In this document: positions 45,151 through 57,044 of the stretch, piece by piece
How the letters are laid out: each line of letters opens with the position of its first letter
Position numbering within the stretch: the stretch's first letter is position 1
Origin: Helicoverpa zea
Taxonomy: Eukaryota > Arthropoda > Insecta > Lepidoptera > Noctuidae
Length of the DNA stretch: 64,000 nucleotides
Reading direction: 5' to 3'
Assembly (NCBI RefSeq): GCF_022581195.2
Contig: NC_061456.1
Coordinates: forward strand, 2,730,501-2,794,500
Notes under the pieces: model-generated
Databases searched by the model: none
The model's input: only the letters and a program-made list of their open reading frames with translations
What the model was told of the DNA's origin: nothing
Made by a program: the position numbers and the translations under genes

Positions 45151-46377
45151 TTTATTGTACACAAAAACATTTAAAAGACACACACAACACAGAGAAGACA
45201 TGTACAAAGGCGAGCTTAACCCAGAACTGGGTTCTCTAACAGCAAACCTTAGAGCTTTATATCTACTTTCTTTTGCCAATAGCTCATTTTTCAGCTGAAA
45301 GCAGCAAAGAATTTCTCATAAAGTTTCGCACAGAACCAATTGTTAAATTAGCCAGCATTCCTCGTCGGGTCACTTAGTACTGAACAAAAACATAACACGA
45401 ACACTTTCCCACGACGAGAATTGAAAGGGCATTTCAAAGCTTACTCAGGTTACTCCAACCATTTCACCAGCAGTTTCATAAACAACCACAGTATAAACAA
45501 ATCCTTCGACAAGCTGTTACACCTTGTTAGAATCTGCTTGTGTTTGTTAGCAATTTGTTAGACTGTGTACAGTTTTTAAAATGTTGAATGGTCAAAGGCT
45601 GGGAGTACGTCACAACAGGTATGAGTTACAATGAGCAATCGGTGAGTTAGGTGCGATTGTTTAGAAATTCTTAAAGCAAATTGGTTTTAGGTTGTTAGGT
45701 AGTTTCTTAAAAACTCTGTTTTCAAAGAAATATTTTAATGTCTCGGTTTCTTCAATACTTACTTCCATATTCATTTTTAGAAACAAAACGATTGCAATCT
45801 TTGTATCTGTTTAAATAGACATATATTCTTTCGACACATAAGTATCCAGGGTACCTGAGAAATCAAAAAATAAAAAACTACCCGAAACTATAATCTATAC
45901 TAATATTATAAAGCTGAAGAGTTTGTTTGTTTGAACGCGCTAATCTCAGGAACTACTAGTCCGATTTGAACATATCTTTCGGTGTTAGATAGCCCATTTA
46001 TCGAGGAAGGCTATAGGCTACTTTTTATCTGGGTTCGTGCAGAGGTTTCCACGGGATGCGGGTGAAACCGCTGGCAGAAGCTAGTTTATTTTATAAAAAT
46101 ACTAACACCAATGCCGACATCTTCCTGGCACTTGTGCAACTCACAATCACCTTAGGTTATTATTGCGCTGCGACGCTGTGTTGAGACTCGTTGCTCAGAT
46201 ATTTCCGAAAGCAAGAATAGCTTATAACTTATTCTTATATTCTTATATATATATAAGAATTGCTTTAATAAGCTTTTGTTTTGTTGTAAGAAATTAGAGT
46301 TAGAATATATTGTTAGACTTGTGAAATGTACTTGTGTAAATAATATGTTTTGGCCTTTGGTTATTCATCTATTTTAC
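45151..46377. other. Region downstream of catalase gene 1 with a dispersed repeat
   Basis: Mostly AT-rich. It includes the repeat listed at 45889-46084 and a 22-bp AT palindrome (ATTCTTATATA / TATATAAGAAT) at 46239-46260. The catalase 1 transcript should end in 46240-46377, but I see no canonical AATAAA there. Confidence 0.4.
45889..46084 (+). repeat. Common moth repeat ('ctatactaatattataaagctg')
   Basis: Begins 'actaatattataaagctgaa', has 'gaactactagtccgatttga' and 'gaaggctataggctac', and ends 'gcgggtgaaaccgctggc'. This is one of the most frequent dispersed repeats in moth genomes. No coding frame. Confidence 0.65.
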
Positions 46378-49300
46378 TTAAAAATCTTTATCCCAATAAT
46401 ATTTAGTTCTATTAGCTAATAAACCTTCTAAAACACTACTTCCTAGGTAGGGATTGATAGCTCTTAGCAAATTTACACTCTGTTTCTTCAACAACGGGTC
46501 TGTCACGGAACCCAAGCTGGACACAATATTCTCTATTAGTCTAGCCTTTTCATCAAACCTCATATTCTCATACAACTCACGTGTCTGGTCTAAATTATCA
46601 GCTTTACTCTCATATATTTCAATCAATTCGACTTCATTTTCCTCTAAGTAAGGAACAGGTCCGTTATAAGAATTAGGATAGTAGTTTGGTATGTTTTGTT
46701 TATTTCCACCAATAGGAGGTCTGCCATCTCTGTTGTATGTCAATGGCTCGTGTATAGGTTTGTTTACACCTATATTCATGAAGTTTCCACCTAAACGATA
46801 ATGCTGGGCGTCCCTGTACGACAAACAACGTGATTCAAACAACTTGTCCGGTGATCCAAGTATACCAGGTACAAGGTTACAAGGACAAAAAGCTAATTGT
46901 TCTATATCAGCAAAGTAATTCAAAGGGTTCTTGTTTAAAATTAATTTTCCCACAGGCCTCAATGGGTACTTATCTTCAGGCAAAACTCTGGTCACGTCAA
47001 AAACATCGAAGTCCGCATGTTTAACATCACTGACACTTAGAACTTGAATACTGACTGTCCAACTTGGAAAGTTTTTAGTATCTATGGCATTGAATAAATC
47101 CCTGTTAGCGTAATCGGGATCAAGGCCTGCTATTTTCTGAGCTTCAGAAGAACTCAAATTCTTCACACCAGCGTCAGGAGCAAAATGGAATCTGATGAAA
47201 TAGTTTTCTTTCTCCTCATTCACAACTTGAAATGTATGAATCCCAAATCCAGGCATATGTCTATAGCCATCAGGAGTGCCCAAATCAGTGAAAAGGCGCA
47301 TTTGAATATGCATTCCCTCTGGAAATAATACTAAAAAATTCCAAAACATATTTGAGTCGTACAGAAATGTTTGCGGGTTCTTTTTTCTTGAGTGAACAAA
47401 AGTAGGAAAAAATAGAGGATCTTTTATTACGAACATGGGCGTGTTTAATCCTACTATATCAAAATTACCGTCTTCAGTGTAGAATTTAACTGCGAACCCT
47501 CGGTCATCTCTCGATGTATCAACGCCGCCGAATAGTTGGACTTGAGGAGAGAATCTGACTGCAACTGGTGTCTTCTTACCCACTTTGCTAAAGACTTTAG
47601 CTTTGCAAATATCTTTCATATCATGTGTTACTTCGAAGTAGCCGAAAGCCCCGCCTCCTTTGGTGTGGACCACTCTTGGAGGGATTTGTTCACGGTTGAA
47701 ATGTAGAATGTAGTCCATAAAGAATTCGTGGAATATGAGGCGTTTGTTTAACGTGGTACTTGCTTGTTTGTGGTTGACGGGCGCACCGAGCGATGTCGTC
47801 ATGATGCCTATTGGGCCCTGGAAAGAATAGAGCATGAGGTTAATATACAATATAGAGATCTTCATCTGTTTCTGTAATATACTTATCTGCATATTATAAA
47901 ATCGAAAGTAGTAGCTCTATCTCTCTTTCAATGTGAGCAAGCAAAATTATAGTACCTACCTAGCTATAGTTCTGTTACGCGGTCAAACATTTTATACTGC
48001 CTATTTATTATTAAACTAAATACTTATCGGCTTATCCAACATTAACTGCAGTAATTTAATTATTATTGTTATGCACGGAAAGCCGATATCTTTTTTATTT
48101 GAAGCTGCATGTTTAATTTTTATTACTTTATCTTCCTGTCACTAATTAAAAAAAGAAGAGCTCGTGGCTAGGGCAGAGCCGCGTTGATCAATCGATTATA
48201 GGTTATTTCAGACTAAACTAAATTTTGTCGTGTCGGGGGACCGCTCTAATTTATTAGCCTAACGTTAGAAGTAATTATATACTACTACATTATGTATGTA
48301 TACTGCTCATAACTTTGTATATAATTTTGTTTAGATACGTGTTTTTTTATACGAATGTTGTAATTAGGTAGTTATCATTTGATTTATGTAAGTATTTTTG
48401 AAGGTAAAAAGCGGTCCCCCGACACGTCAAAATTTAGTTTAGTCTGACATGCTTTAGTTGGTACTTACGTAGTGTTAAAAGTTATTTTTTGCTTTTTATA
48501 GGGTTTAGCGTTTTAACCTTTTGTCATAATAATTGCGTACTTTTTTGGGTCGGGGGTTTTTTTTAAATTTTATTTCATGCTTTTTGGATTGGCTCCTTAA
48601 TTGTTTTCTTCTTTCATTTAATTTCTTTTATTTTAAGATGGGGTCGCTATATGCGATCTCGGCCAAAGGAAGCTGTTTAATAATCCTCATGACAAACTGG
48701 CTCTGGGAGAATTGCACAGATTGAGAAACAATAAAGATTAACCTTTGGTCATTCTAGATTTTCAGCAAAAATATAAATCGGTTTATCCGTTTCATTCCGG
48801 CATTCCAGGGTTTCATCCGCCACATCCCATTTCCAGCATCAGGTTCTCGTCTCGAATTCAACGAGCCCAAATTCGATGTGTTAACTAAAAGGCAGTTCAG
48901 GGTTACGTCTCCTATCTTCGTGCCCAAACAGCAGACCAGCTCAGTGGTTCCAGAAGACATTAGTGTTTCAAATTTCAGATCCCACATATGTTTGCAAGTA
49001 ACTGAGCGTGTAACATTCCTATCACACCTAACAAACGAGCTGATGACCTTGAAGACCTGAACCGATTTCCACCAAACATAGCTAAGAACACTCTCGACTG
49101 ACATTCCTTTTAAACAAAAAAAAAAACCGCATTACAATCGTATCATCCGTTTGGGAGCTACGATGCCACATACACACACACACAGACACGTCAAACTTAT
49201 AACACCCCGTCGTTTTTGCGTCGGGGGTTAAAAACACTGGTTCATCTGGTTAGACTGGGAATTATTCCCGTGCCGGGGAAAAATATAACCTTTATTAATT

Positions 49301-49740
49301 GGGAAGAGTATAGCTTACCAACCCTGATTTTTTTTTATCGGATCAGAAGTTTTAGAGCCTTTATGGTTACACATTGTTAGGTTGGGCATGGTCCATTGAT
49401 AAAATATTTAGTCAATACGCACATAGAAGTTCACTGTACCAACCAAATCATAAAACTGGAATAAGACTAAACAATTTGAATATTAAGTAAATTACCAATA
49501 ATCAGGGACATCAATACAGGATTAACCTACTTCAGACACCAGTCTCTATGTTTAATGACACATGTAACTACAAAATTCATGTATTTGATGATGAGAAATA
49601 AATAATAAATTAATCAATTGAATTGATGGACTTACCGAAGTTCGATCTCTGAAATCCACAATCTGATTGGCTGCTGGATCATCATCATGTCCCGCCACTA
49701 TTCTAATATAGAAAACCAAGAAACACCATTCAGTCTTCAT
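46378..49740 (-). CDS. Catalase 1, predicted secreted
   Basis: Two exons: 49740-49636 and 47817-46378, intron 49635-47818 (donor GTAAGT, acceptor TTCCAG, phase 0). The protein is about 514 residues. Exon 1 gives a hydrophobic leader (MKTEWCFLVFYIRIVAG) followed by the catalase start DDDPAANQIVDFRDRT. Exon 2 has the active-site His in VVHTKGGGAFGYFE (about 86), the distal Asn in FDIVGLNTP (about 160) and the haem-ligand Tyr in RCLSYRDAQ (about 369), so hydrogen peroxide dismutation is expected. Divergence from ordinary catalases: RDAQ after the Tyr, and MPGFGIHTF where others have MNGYGSHTF. The C-terminus YYWDKDF is not a peroxisomal signal. A second gene of the same build lies 4.4 kb upstream. 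The intron holds a foldback MITE and a repeat. Confidence 0.92.
48208..48447. mobile_element. Foldback MITE in the catalase 1 intron (240 bp)
   Basis: TCAGACTAAACTAAATTTTG on the left and its inverse on the right extend with GTGTCGGGGGACCGCT on both sides, arms of about 39 bp with one mismatch. AT-rich spacer, no ORF. It lies wholly inside the intron. Confidence 0.8.
48520..49235. repeat. SINE-like repeat in the catalase 1 intron
   Basis: It includes 'agctaagaacactctcgactgacat', a CA/GACA stretch and the end 'aacaccccgtcgttttt' followed by 'gcgtcgggggttaaaa', all familiar from a very common moth repeat. A related 'gggtcgggggttttttt' is at the left edge. The 116-codon minus-strand frame is incidental. 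Confidence 0.55.
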
Positions 49741-49749
49741 TTCACGAAT

Positions 49750-49790
49750 TACAATGAACATTCTCTAAAAAACTGCAGCTTTTATAGCCA
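49750..49790 (-). promoter_or_regulatory. Core promoter of catalase 1: TATA box and initiator
   Basis: On the minus strand TATAAAAG occupies 49786-49779, and a TTCATTG initiator-like site places its A at 49755, about 31 bases downstream. Transcription would then start just downstream of the ATG at 49761, so the ATG at 49740 (with a leader of about 15 bases) is the likely start rather than the one seven codons upstream. Confidence 0.55.
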
Positions 49791-50447
49791 CTAGCCAACC
49801 ATTACGCCCTTGCGCATGCCCTAGATGATTCAATATTACCTAAACACTAGAAAACTATGCTGGTTATCCGCATACATTTGCTGGTGATGGAATGAAGAGA
49901 TTGAAACGTTATCGATATAAAAGTATCTCAGTACTGAATTCCTTTTTTCTTGTGTTCGATTTTCGAGTCGGTTGTGGAGTTTCAAAGTTGATGGAAGTCA
50001 AAACTTTATGTGGAATGTGACGGTCTTGACTTCCACAGTAACTACGTTGAGTCCTTACCATGTCGGTCCTATGCATTTATTATTTCTCCGTTCGTGTCAG
50101 TTGGCCGTCCCATCGGGCTACGTCAGTGACGGAATAGGGAGTGCACCTGTGTCTGTGCGTACGCTTATACACTATATTACATAATTTACTGCGTAGCTGG
50201 CTGATCTCTATTATTATTTGTATTTCTTTATCTAAGCCTACAAGCATACCTATAACTGACGAAATCTGGAAAATAAGTATGAAGAACATACTTAACGTTC
50301 TAGAAATACGTTTAAGATATAAAGAGTGTATTAGTTAAAAATTAAGGTATTAAAATTTAAAAATTAAAAACAAGCTTTTATTTAAATGCGCTAAAAAGAA
50401 AAAGTAAACTTTTACTATACTTTACTATCAACTTATAACGACATTTC
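49791..50447. other. Upstream region of catalase 1
   Basis: No gene seen. A short inverted repeat (TGGAAGTCAA / TTGACTTCCA) lies at 49992-50038. Any further promoter elements of catalase 1 should be here but I cannot identify them. Confidence 0.35.
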
Positions 50448-51062
50448 AAAGGACAATGGGCGATTCCGGTCCAAATGTCCACCACGAACGAGACCTATAT
50501 GGCTAGATAGCCCGTTAAATATAGAGCATTTTATGTTATGAAAGTAAAAAAAAATATAATGCCAGAAAAAAGTTATAGCAAAATCAAAAAACTCATTGCA
50601 TAGATTTTATCAATTTCATTTTTTCAATTACTTTTCGTGATGTTCGATTTTCGTACTTTCTGACAAAATAGAATTGTTCATTATTAGATAGAAGACATCG
50701 CCAGTTACATCGAACTTTCTTAGATCCAGGCACCGCTGAGTATATTCAAGCACTTCTGGCGCCTCAATTGGTTTAGTGATTCGTCCATCGGGCAAAAAAA
50801 TATGCAAATGTGTCTTACTCATCTTAGTTTTAGATAAAGTGCGGAAATGGAAGTGGAATAAAATAAAAAAAAAATAATGATAACATACAAAAACTACCGA
50901 AAATTAAGAATACATTTTTGGCTATAACTTTTTTTTGGCATTGTTTTTTTTTTACTTTCTTAGTAAAAGTTGCTCTAAATTAAGTGGACTATTTAATTAA
51001 ATAGGTCTCGTTCGTGGTGGACATTTGGACCAAACTTCATACATTCTTGCCCAATCTCCTTT
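50448..51062. mobile_element. TIR element with long inverted arms and a 64-codon ORF (615 bp)
   Basis: Left end AAAGGACAATGGGC, right end (inverse) AAAGGAGATTGGGC, so the tips resemble the 7393/13190 family. Both arms then share GGTCCAAATGTCCACCACG and ACGAGACCTAT. They continue with matched pieces ('gaaagtaaaaaaaaa', 'aatgcca', 'agttatagc') for roughly 150 bp, though with small indels. Between the arms is one open frame, listed separately. No flanking duplication is clear. Confidence 0.7.
50628..50822 (-). CDS. 64-codon ORF inside the TIR element (unrecognised)
   Basis: ATG at 50822, stop at 50628. The protein is MSKTHLHIFLPDGRITKP followed by an acidic middle (EAPEVLEYTQ) and ends IEHHEK. 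Composition is balanced, unlike the neighbouring AT-rich chance frames, and the reading frame is the only thing between the two arms. I know of no family for it. It could be a remnant of the element's own protein, a captured host exon, or chance. No promoter is discernible. Confidence 0.4.
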   Translation of the reverse strand: MSKTHLHIFLPDGRITKPIEAPEVLEYTQRCLDLRKFDVTGDVFYLIMNNSILSESTKIEHHEK

Positions 51063-51218
51063 AACATATTTGACACAATTTATGTTTTAAAAGCTTGTCG
51101 CGAGATTTAAGTACTCGTTCCCTTTTTACTTTCTTAGTTTAAAATGACGCTCTTAATATAAATTGTGTACAGTTCAAATCACATAACTTAACATGCATTG
51201 TCATCCAAACTAAACATA

Positions 51219-52985
51219 CAGTCATGGACACGTAATTAAAGACACTGTTGGAATCTTAACTTACCGGGGCATTTAATCTGTATTTCTTTTTTTACATTGC
51301 CGTGGGAACTTTCTTTTCTATTTTAAAATATTTAAGAAGGCATTGTGAAATGTTAAAACTAATGACTATATTTAATAATCCCCGCCCCTAGTTTTTTTTT
51401 CGCTTTATCCGAATCCCGGGCGGTATGATCCATAACGAAGCCTGGCCATCTAATTAAAGACACTCCATTTGCTCAGAGGAAGAAATACAAATTATTAATA
51501 TTATTGGAGTTACCTTTCTACAACTACACTATAATTAAACATTCCATTACCCTACTCTATAATTAAACATTCCAATAAGTATTAATATTTGGTTTATTTC
51601 CTTTTACCTCAATAACAGTACAACATCCCTGAACGAGCAAGCGGTCAGTTTTGTAGAAGTCGCTAAGGGAATTTTCTTCCATGTTTAATTAAATTCTGTG
51701 TAAAATTGATCGATGTTCCATGTACGACTTATTGCCATGGTATTTTTCGCCTATTACCAGTTTTAGTTTCATTGGATTTGCAATAGGCCAAACCAAAACG
51801 TCATAAGTTGCCCGATCAAAGAATCATTTTTACTACTCTTGCAGTGTTTTTCAGAACTTTTCTAATTTGGAAAGTCCTAATGACCGGTAAATTATGCTTA
51901 GCTTATAACAATATGCTTATTTCTGAACTATTATAGTACTTGAATTCGCCTATTTTTAATAATACCTCTCTGAAAGGTCTTACACAAACAGTGGCGAGCA
52001 GCCAAACACTATAACATTTTCGCCTCCTACGTTTGAGAACTTTCTTGGTGTACTTTGGTTCCATCGCATGTTTTGGAGGTGACTAAAATCATTTTTTTTT
52101 AGAATTTATCAAATTGCTTTGTTTTATCAGATAAAAAAATATTTTTTTAATACTTGTTCAGAGCAACTTTCACCTTTGATAGAAAACGCCAACTACTGTA
52201 TGGATACGCGGTGCTTTCCCAAAAGTAAGATCTTCATATGCCCATGCCCTACAGCTTTTCCCGATCCGGTTGTAGTCTAAAAGTTCTGCAGACACGTTTG
52301 TTGTCCTTTTAGCATCAGAAGGCTTCCAAAAAAACCAGTACCGAATCATGTAAATGATTCACTATTTTATTATAACACCACAGTAAAGCTGTTTGCGGAC
52401 AAGTTTTCCTTGGCGTCGGTTTTCAGTTGTTCTCAAACCTTTACTTTTTTAGTGCCATTAACAAGGCATCTTTAATAATAAATTTATTACCATGTCCTTA
52501 TTACAGTTCAAGTGGTATGAATGAATCCGCATGATAAAACTTTATTCAAAAAAGCCTGAAACATTTTACTTACCAAAATATTTGTTTTAGTCGTATTGAT
52601 TGGACTAAAATGAAAAATTTTAATGGAGGAAACCTAAATTATTACCTAATTTGAGTTCTCATAAATATTTTACTCACTTTAAAAAAAAAGTATGGCGACT
52701 ATTTTTATCTGTCGTTTTTTTTCCTTAACTTAGCTTTTACTGTCTTTAATTAGCTGACCAGCCAAGTATCCGCTACAAAAGTTAGTGTTCAGTTCCCATA
52801 GAGCGTTATGTCTAAAATATTAAAGAAAGTAAATATTTTTTGTCCTCAATTTAAAGAACATAATGTAAGGTTTGTTTTAATAATAATAACATTACATTTT
52901 ATACCGTGCTTTAGCTCATGTCAGTACCATAACTATTTATTTCACTTCGAGTCGGGGGGTGTCTTTAATTAGTTGACCATGACTG
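51219..52985 (-). mobile_element. Decayed Tc1/mariner-type transposon (1767 bp)
   Basis: Termini CAGTCATGGACACGTAATTA and, inverted at the right, CAGTCATGGTCAACTAATTA, both running into AAGACAC, with TA on each side (51217-51218 and 52986-52987). TIR about 28 bp. The minus strand carries scraps of transposase, so the element is an old autonomous copy, not a MITE. Confidence 0.85.
51600..52400 (-). pseudogene. Tc1/mariner transposase remnant
   Basis: Pieces in different frames: GGENVIVFGC near 52000 corresponds to the GGxxVMVWGC block of Tc1-type transposases; a WFFWKPSDAKR-type piece near 52320 lies upstream; a C-terminal piece VQGCCTVIEVKGN near 51630 lies downstream. Stops and frameshifts separate them. 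Limits are approximate. Confidence 0.6.
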
Positions 52986-54178
52986 TATATGCAAAATTTC
53001 AGCTGTTGAGGGCAAGTGCCTTAAAATTTTATTAAATAAAAGCTTGTAATAAAATTAATGTCATTTCACTACGCACCAATTGGACCTTGAAAGAAATCAG
53101 CAGTAGGTATGTTCTTAATTGTGTTAATTACACAACGGTGACTTCTTAAAATTCGTCTAAATTTGATAAACGAATACATACAACGAAAACGTATCTAAAA
53201 ATAGTTGTATTAATAACCTAAATGAAGAAATGCAATTGTCTAACGATTATATTCAAACTGAATAAAGTAATTAAACTGAACTTGAAAAATATTATCTAAT
53301 GTGCAGATTTGATTTTTCTTGAATACCTAATTATAATAATGACTTGACCATCACATTCAATTCCTCCAAGCGATTCAGAAATATTATTATAATTAATTTA
53401 AAAAAACTGCAATTACCAAGCTGCAGATATTTCCCGACAAAAATGCAACAATAGTATCTATGATCTAAGAATATTAAACATCTTTGTCTTAGAATACTTA
53501 AAATTAGTGGTCACGGTCAACAATTTCAAATCAACACGGAATAGGTATTCTATGCTCAGCTAATCATAAATTGATTTACATAATTTTTAAGACTAATTAT
53601 GTAATTTTGTATGAAGAAACATGTATTGAATCATATCTACTAAAATGCCTTGTCTGTTTCAATGTGCGCACTCCGAGCCCATATATCTCCGTACTGGTTC
53701 AACAAGCACCATAGCACCATTCAACAGTGAAAGGACTCTAAAAAATACAATTATACGAACTAAAAGTCTGCAGTGTGCGGATACTCTGTCGTTTCACCAT
53801 TTTAAATTATGCTTGTAGGTACATTAGGTGTTTTATTTTACTGCAGCTAAAATCCTTGGTAATCATTGTTTTTAAAATAAAGATAGTGTTAGATAGGTTT
53901 TCGATCTAATTATATCTGCATTGAAAATATTTCAGAATTATCATAACATTCAGTTATAAGCATGTTTTCCAAAAACGGCAATTGTTTTATTTTAATAATG
54001 AAAGCAGGTATTTATTCGAAAGAGTTAAATTAAAGACATTCCTAAATGTACACACATTGCACTTATTTAATTAATATAAAATCGTAACGTGATTATCAAT
54101 AAAAAATATAAAAAACAAACCACACTATAAATAGAAATTGAGAAGTAAATAGCTTAAAGATTAACAACAACCTAGTCT
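52986..54178. other. 3' flank of catalase 2
   Basis: AT-rich. At 53690-53795 'ctccgtactgg' and 'gtctgcagtgtgcggatactct' are ends of the GTAAGAGTA MITE family. A canonical polyadenylation signal for catalase 2 (AATAAA on the minus strand) is at 54011-54016, about 165 bases past the stop codon. Confidence 0.45.
54011..54016 (-). terminator. Polyadenylation signal, catalase 2
   Basis: AATAAA on the minus strand (within 'cgaataaatacc'), about 165 bases after the catalase 2 stop codon. Chosen by position and motif only. Confidence 0.5.
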
Positions 54179-56773
54179 TCATAGGTCGTCCCAGTCATAT
54201 GGAGATTTAGTTCTATTCGCCTGCAAGCCTTGCCATAATCTCTCACTCAAGTCCGAATGTATTCTTCCAAACATTTTAACGGCACGGTCTTGCAAGAACT
54301 TAGTCGCTGGGCCCAAACTGTACAAAATGTTTTCAATCAATCTCTTCCTTTCATCCGGAGTCATCTCATTCTCGTACAAGTCACGAGCTTGTTCGTAGTT
54401 GTCTGGCTGATCCTGGTAAACCTCAATCAATTCCACCTTATCTGCTTCTTTATAAGGAACGGGACCATTAAATGAGTTAGGATAATAGTTTGGTATGTCT
54501 CTCTGGTTGTCTTTAACGGGAGGTGGACCATCACGATTATATGGGAAAGCCTTGTGTTGAATAGGACAGTTCACAGGTATATTGAAAAAGTTAGCTCCCA
54601 AACGATGATACTGAGCATCTCTGTAGGCTAACCGTCGAGCTTCGAACACCTTATCTGGCCCTCCAAGGATGCCTGGCACAAGATTAGCTGGACTGAAAGC
54701 CAACTGTTCAATTTCAGCGAAATAATTGACGGCATTCTTGTTCAAAACAAATCGACCGAAGGGTCTTAATGGATACTTCTTGATAGGAAGCACTCTAGTT
54801 ACGTCAAAGACATCAAATCCAGCATTCTTCACGTCACTCTCAGTAAGAACCTGAATACTTGCAGTCCAGCTCGGGAAATCTCCATTGCCTATTGCTCTGT
54901 ACAAATCCCTGGTTGCATAATCTGGGTCAAAGGCTGCAAGCCTCATAGCTTCTTTGGAACGCAGATTCTTAATGCCAGCATCGGGCCTGAAATGGAATCT
55001 AATGAAGTGGCTTTCTCCATGTTCATTTACAACTTGGTAAGTGTGAATACCAAAACCTGGCATATGACGATAACCATCAGGAACGCCTCTATCCCCGAAC
55101 ACTAGTAAAAACATGTGCAAACTTTCCGGCTGTAGAGTTAGGAAGTCCCAAAGCATGTTTGGATCAAGCACATTCGTTGCTGGGTTCCTTTTTTGCGCTC
55201 TTACGAAAGTGGGGAAAAGGAGAGGATCTTTGTAGACATACATAGGGGTGTTGAAGCCGACTATGTCGAAGTTTCCATCCTCAGTGTAGAATTTGAGGGC
55301 GAAGCCTCGAGCATCTCTGGATGTGTCGATACCACCTCGTTCAACGACGACAGGTGAGAATCTAGCTGCTATGGGAGTACGTTGTCCAACTTTACTGAAT
55401 AATTTCGCTTTGCAGATATCAGAAATGTCATGGGTGAGTTCGAAGTAACCGAAGGCACCTCCCGCCTTGGCGTGCACTAATCGTTCAGGAATCCTTTCTC
55501 GGACCAAGTGTGTCATAGCGTCCATGAAGTATTCATTGAATATCAGCCTCTCGTTCAGAGTGACTGTAGCTTCTTTATATTCTATGGGTGCACCTGCAGC
55601 TGTTGTCATTATGGCAATAGGACCCTGGAATAGACGACAAACATCAATACTCATTGCAAGTTGCTATGAATAATGTGGCACAGAATTTGACAGTTTTATA
55701 CACTAATTAGTTTTATCATATAGGTATTTGATATCGAAGAACATCCATTAAAAAAATAACACCTTTTTTGCAAGAAAACGTTAATTAATATGAAAAGTTT
55801 AATCGAGTTTTTTGGTTAATTGACTGCTATCATATTTTTTAATTGTCTTGCGTTGAAATGCAAATCAACGCAAATGCATTCGATATCTATACCAATTATT
55901 TTACCATTTCCGGCGTAGGTATTAACTAATTAATAATCATATGATTATATTTTTAACGACTTCAACAATAAAAAATTAAACAACACTACAATTAATTACT
56001 GGAACTCAGCTACATCCGGTTAGATTGGAAGCCAACCGAACGTATATGGGGAGAGGCTTGGGAGATGATGATTAACACTAATGTCTTTACAACATTGAAA
56101 TTACACAGAAATTAGAATTGTGAAAAGAAGTCAACCTCTATGAATTTTGAATTTCCTGTGAAAAAGGATCCTTGGGATCCATAGAATATCCATTATGATC
56201 GTGAATAGGTATCTATGTAAAATATATCCTATATAATTAAGAATGCAAGTGTAGGTACCCACGGCCGAAAATACCTCAGAATAAGCGGTACACGAGCATC
56301 CTTAACATAAATTAAAAGTTACATGCCAAATTAATTAAACATTTTTGAATTGAGCTATTCGAGCAATTTATAAATTCAGTCTCACATTCCCTAAGAAAGA
56401 TGTCTAATGACATTAGGTAATGTTATCAAAGTCAAAGTATTTTTATTTTTAAAGACCTCTTCCAAGTTCTTATAAAAAGTCAAGGTAGTTGCCAGCGGTT
56501 TTCCTGCGCACCCGGATAAAAAATAGCGATGATAAATTAACAATCTAATAGTTTTTTATTTTTTTTATTGAACCAGTAGGGGTTGACATTAGTGCAGATT
56601 ATTCCTTTAAGCAAATAAACAGTTCCGTAATATTAGTATTGCCAGGTATAAAAACTCACCTTAGTTTTTTCTTTAAAATTAAGGATTTGGTTTGCCGCCG
56701 GATCATCTTGCACTTTGGCTGTCACTACTGCAATTGTCACCAAAACCACCAATCGAAACATTTTTCTAATCAT
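54179..56773 (-). CDS. Catalase 2, predicted secreted
   Basis: Two coding exons: 56773-56660 and 55624-54179, intron 56659-55625 (GTGAGT ... TTCCAG, phase 0, same position as in catalase 1). 519 residues. Exon 1 encodes a clear signal peptide (MIRKMFRLVVLVTIAVVTA, cleavage likely after VTA) and DDPAANQILNFKEKTK. Exon 2 has His about 89 in LVHAKAGGAFGYFE, Asn about 163 in FDIVGFNTP and the haem Tyr about 372 in RRLAYRDAQ. Like catalase 1 it has RDAQ and MPGFGIHTY and ends in SPYDWDDL, with no peroxisomal signal. Both proteins share an ANRTK sequence near the C-terminus, a possible glycosylation site. A splice acceptor (TTCTTTTCAG) at 56858-56859 suggests an upstream noncoding exon. The two genes look like a tandem duplication. 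Confidence 0.93.
56004..56075 (+). repeat. Short SINE-like fragment in the catalase 2 flank-distal intron
   Basis: 'agctacatccggttagattgg' to 'ggagaggcttgggagatgatg', a common moth repeat end. It lies within the catalase 2 intron. Related fragments are near 38090 and 49245. Confidence 0.5.
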
Positions 56774-57044
56774 TTTGTTTCTTTATTCTACGTCAATTAA
56801 TTACTTCAAATGTCCTTAGTCGTGTGTTGACATAGTAATTATTCCATTAGAGATAGCCTGAAAAGAAAAAGGTTTTATTTTTAAAATTGCGTATAATGGC
56901 TAGGTACCTAACCCACATTCCACGATTAATTAAAATGTCACGTGTCAAAAAAAGGTACTTATAGAATTTCATTTCTAGAAAAAAAAATGCATTAAAAAAA
57001 TCGAACTATTTACAAGTTATGTATGCAGTTTGGAATATTAATTG

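Noticed and set aside
48754..49104. 116-codon minus-strand ORF in the catalase 1 intron
   Set aside because: Covers a common SINE-like repeat and is intronic.
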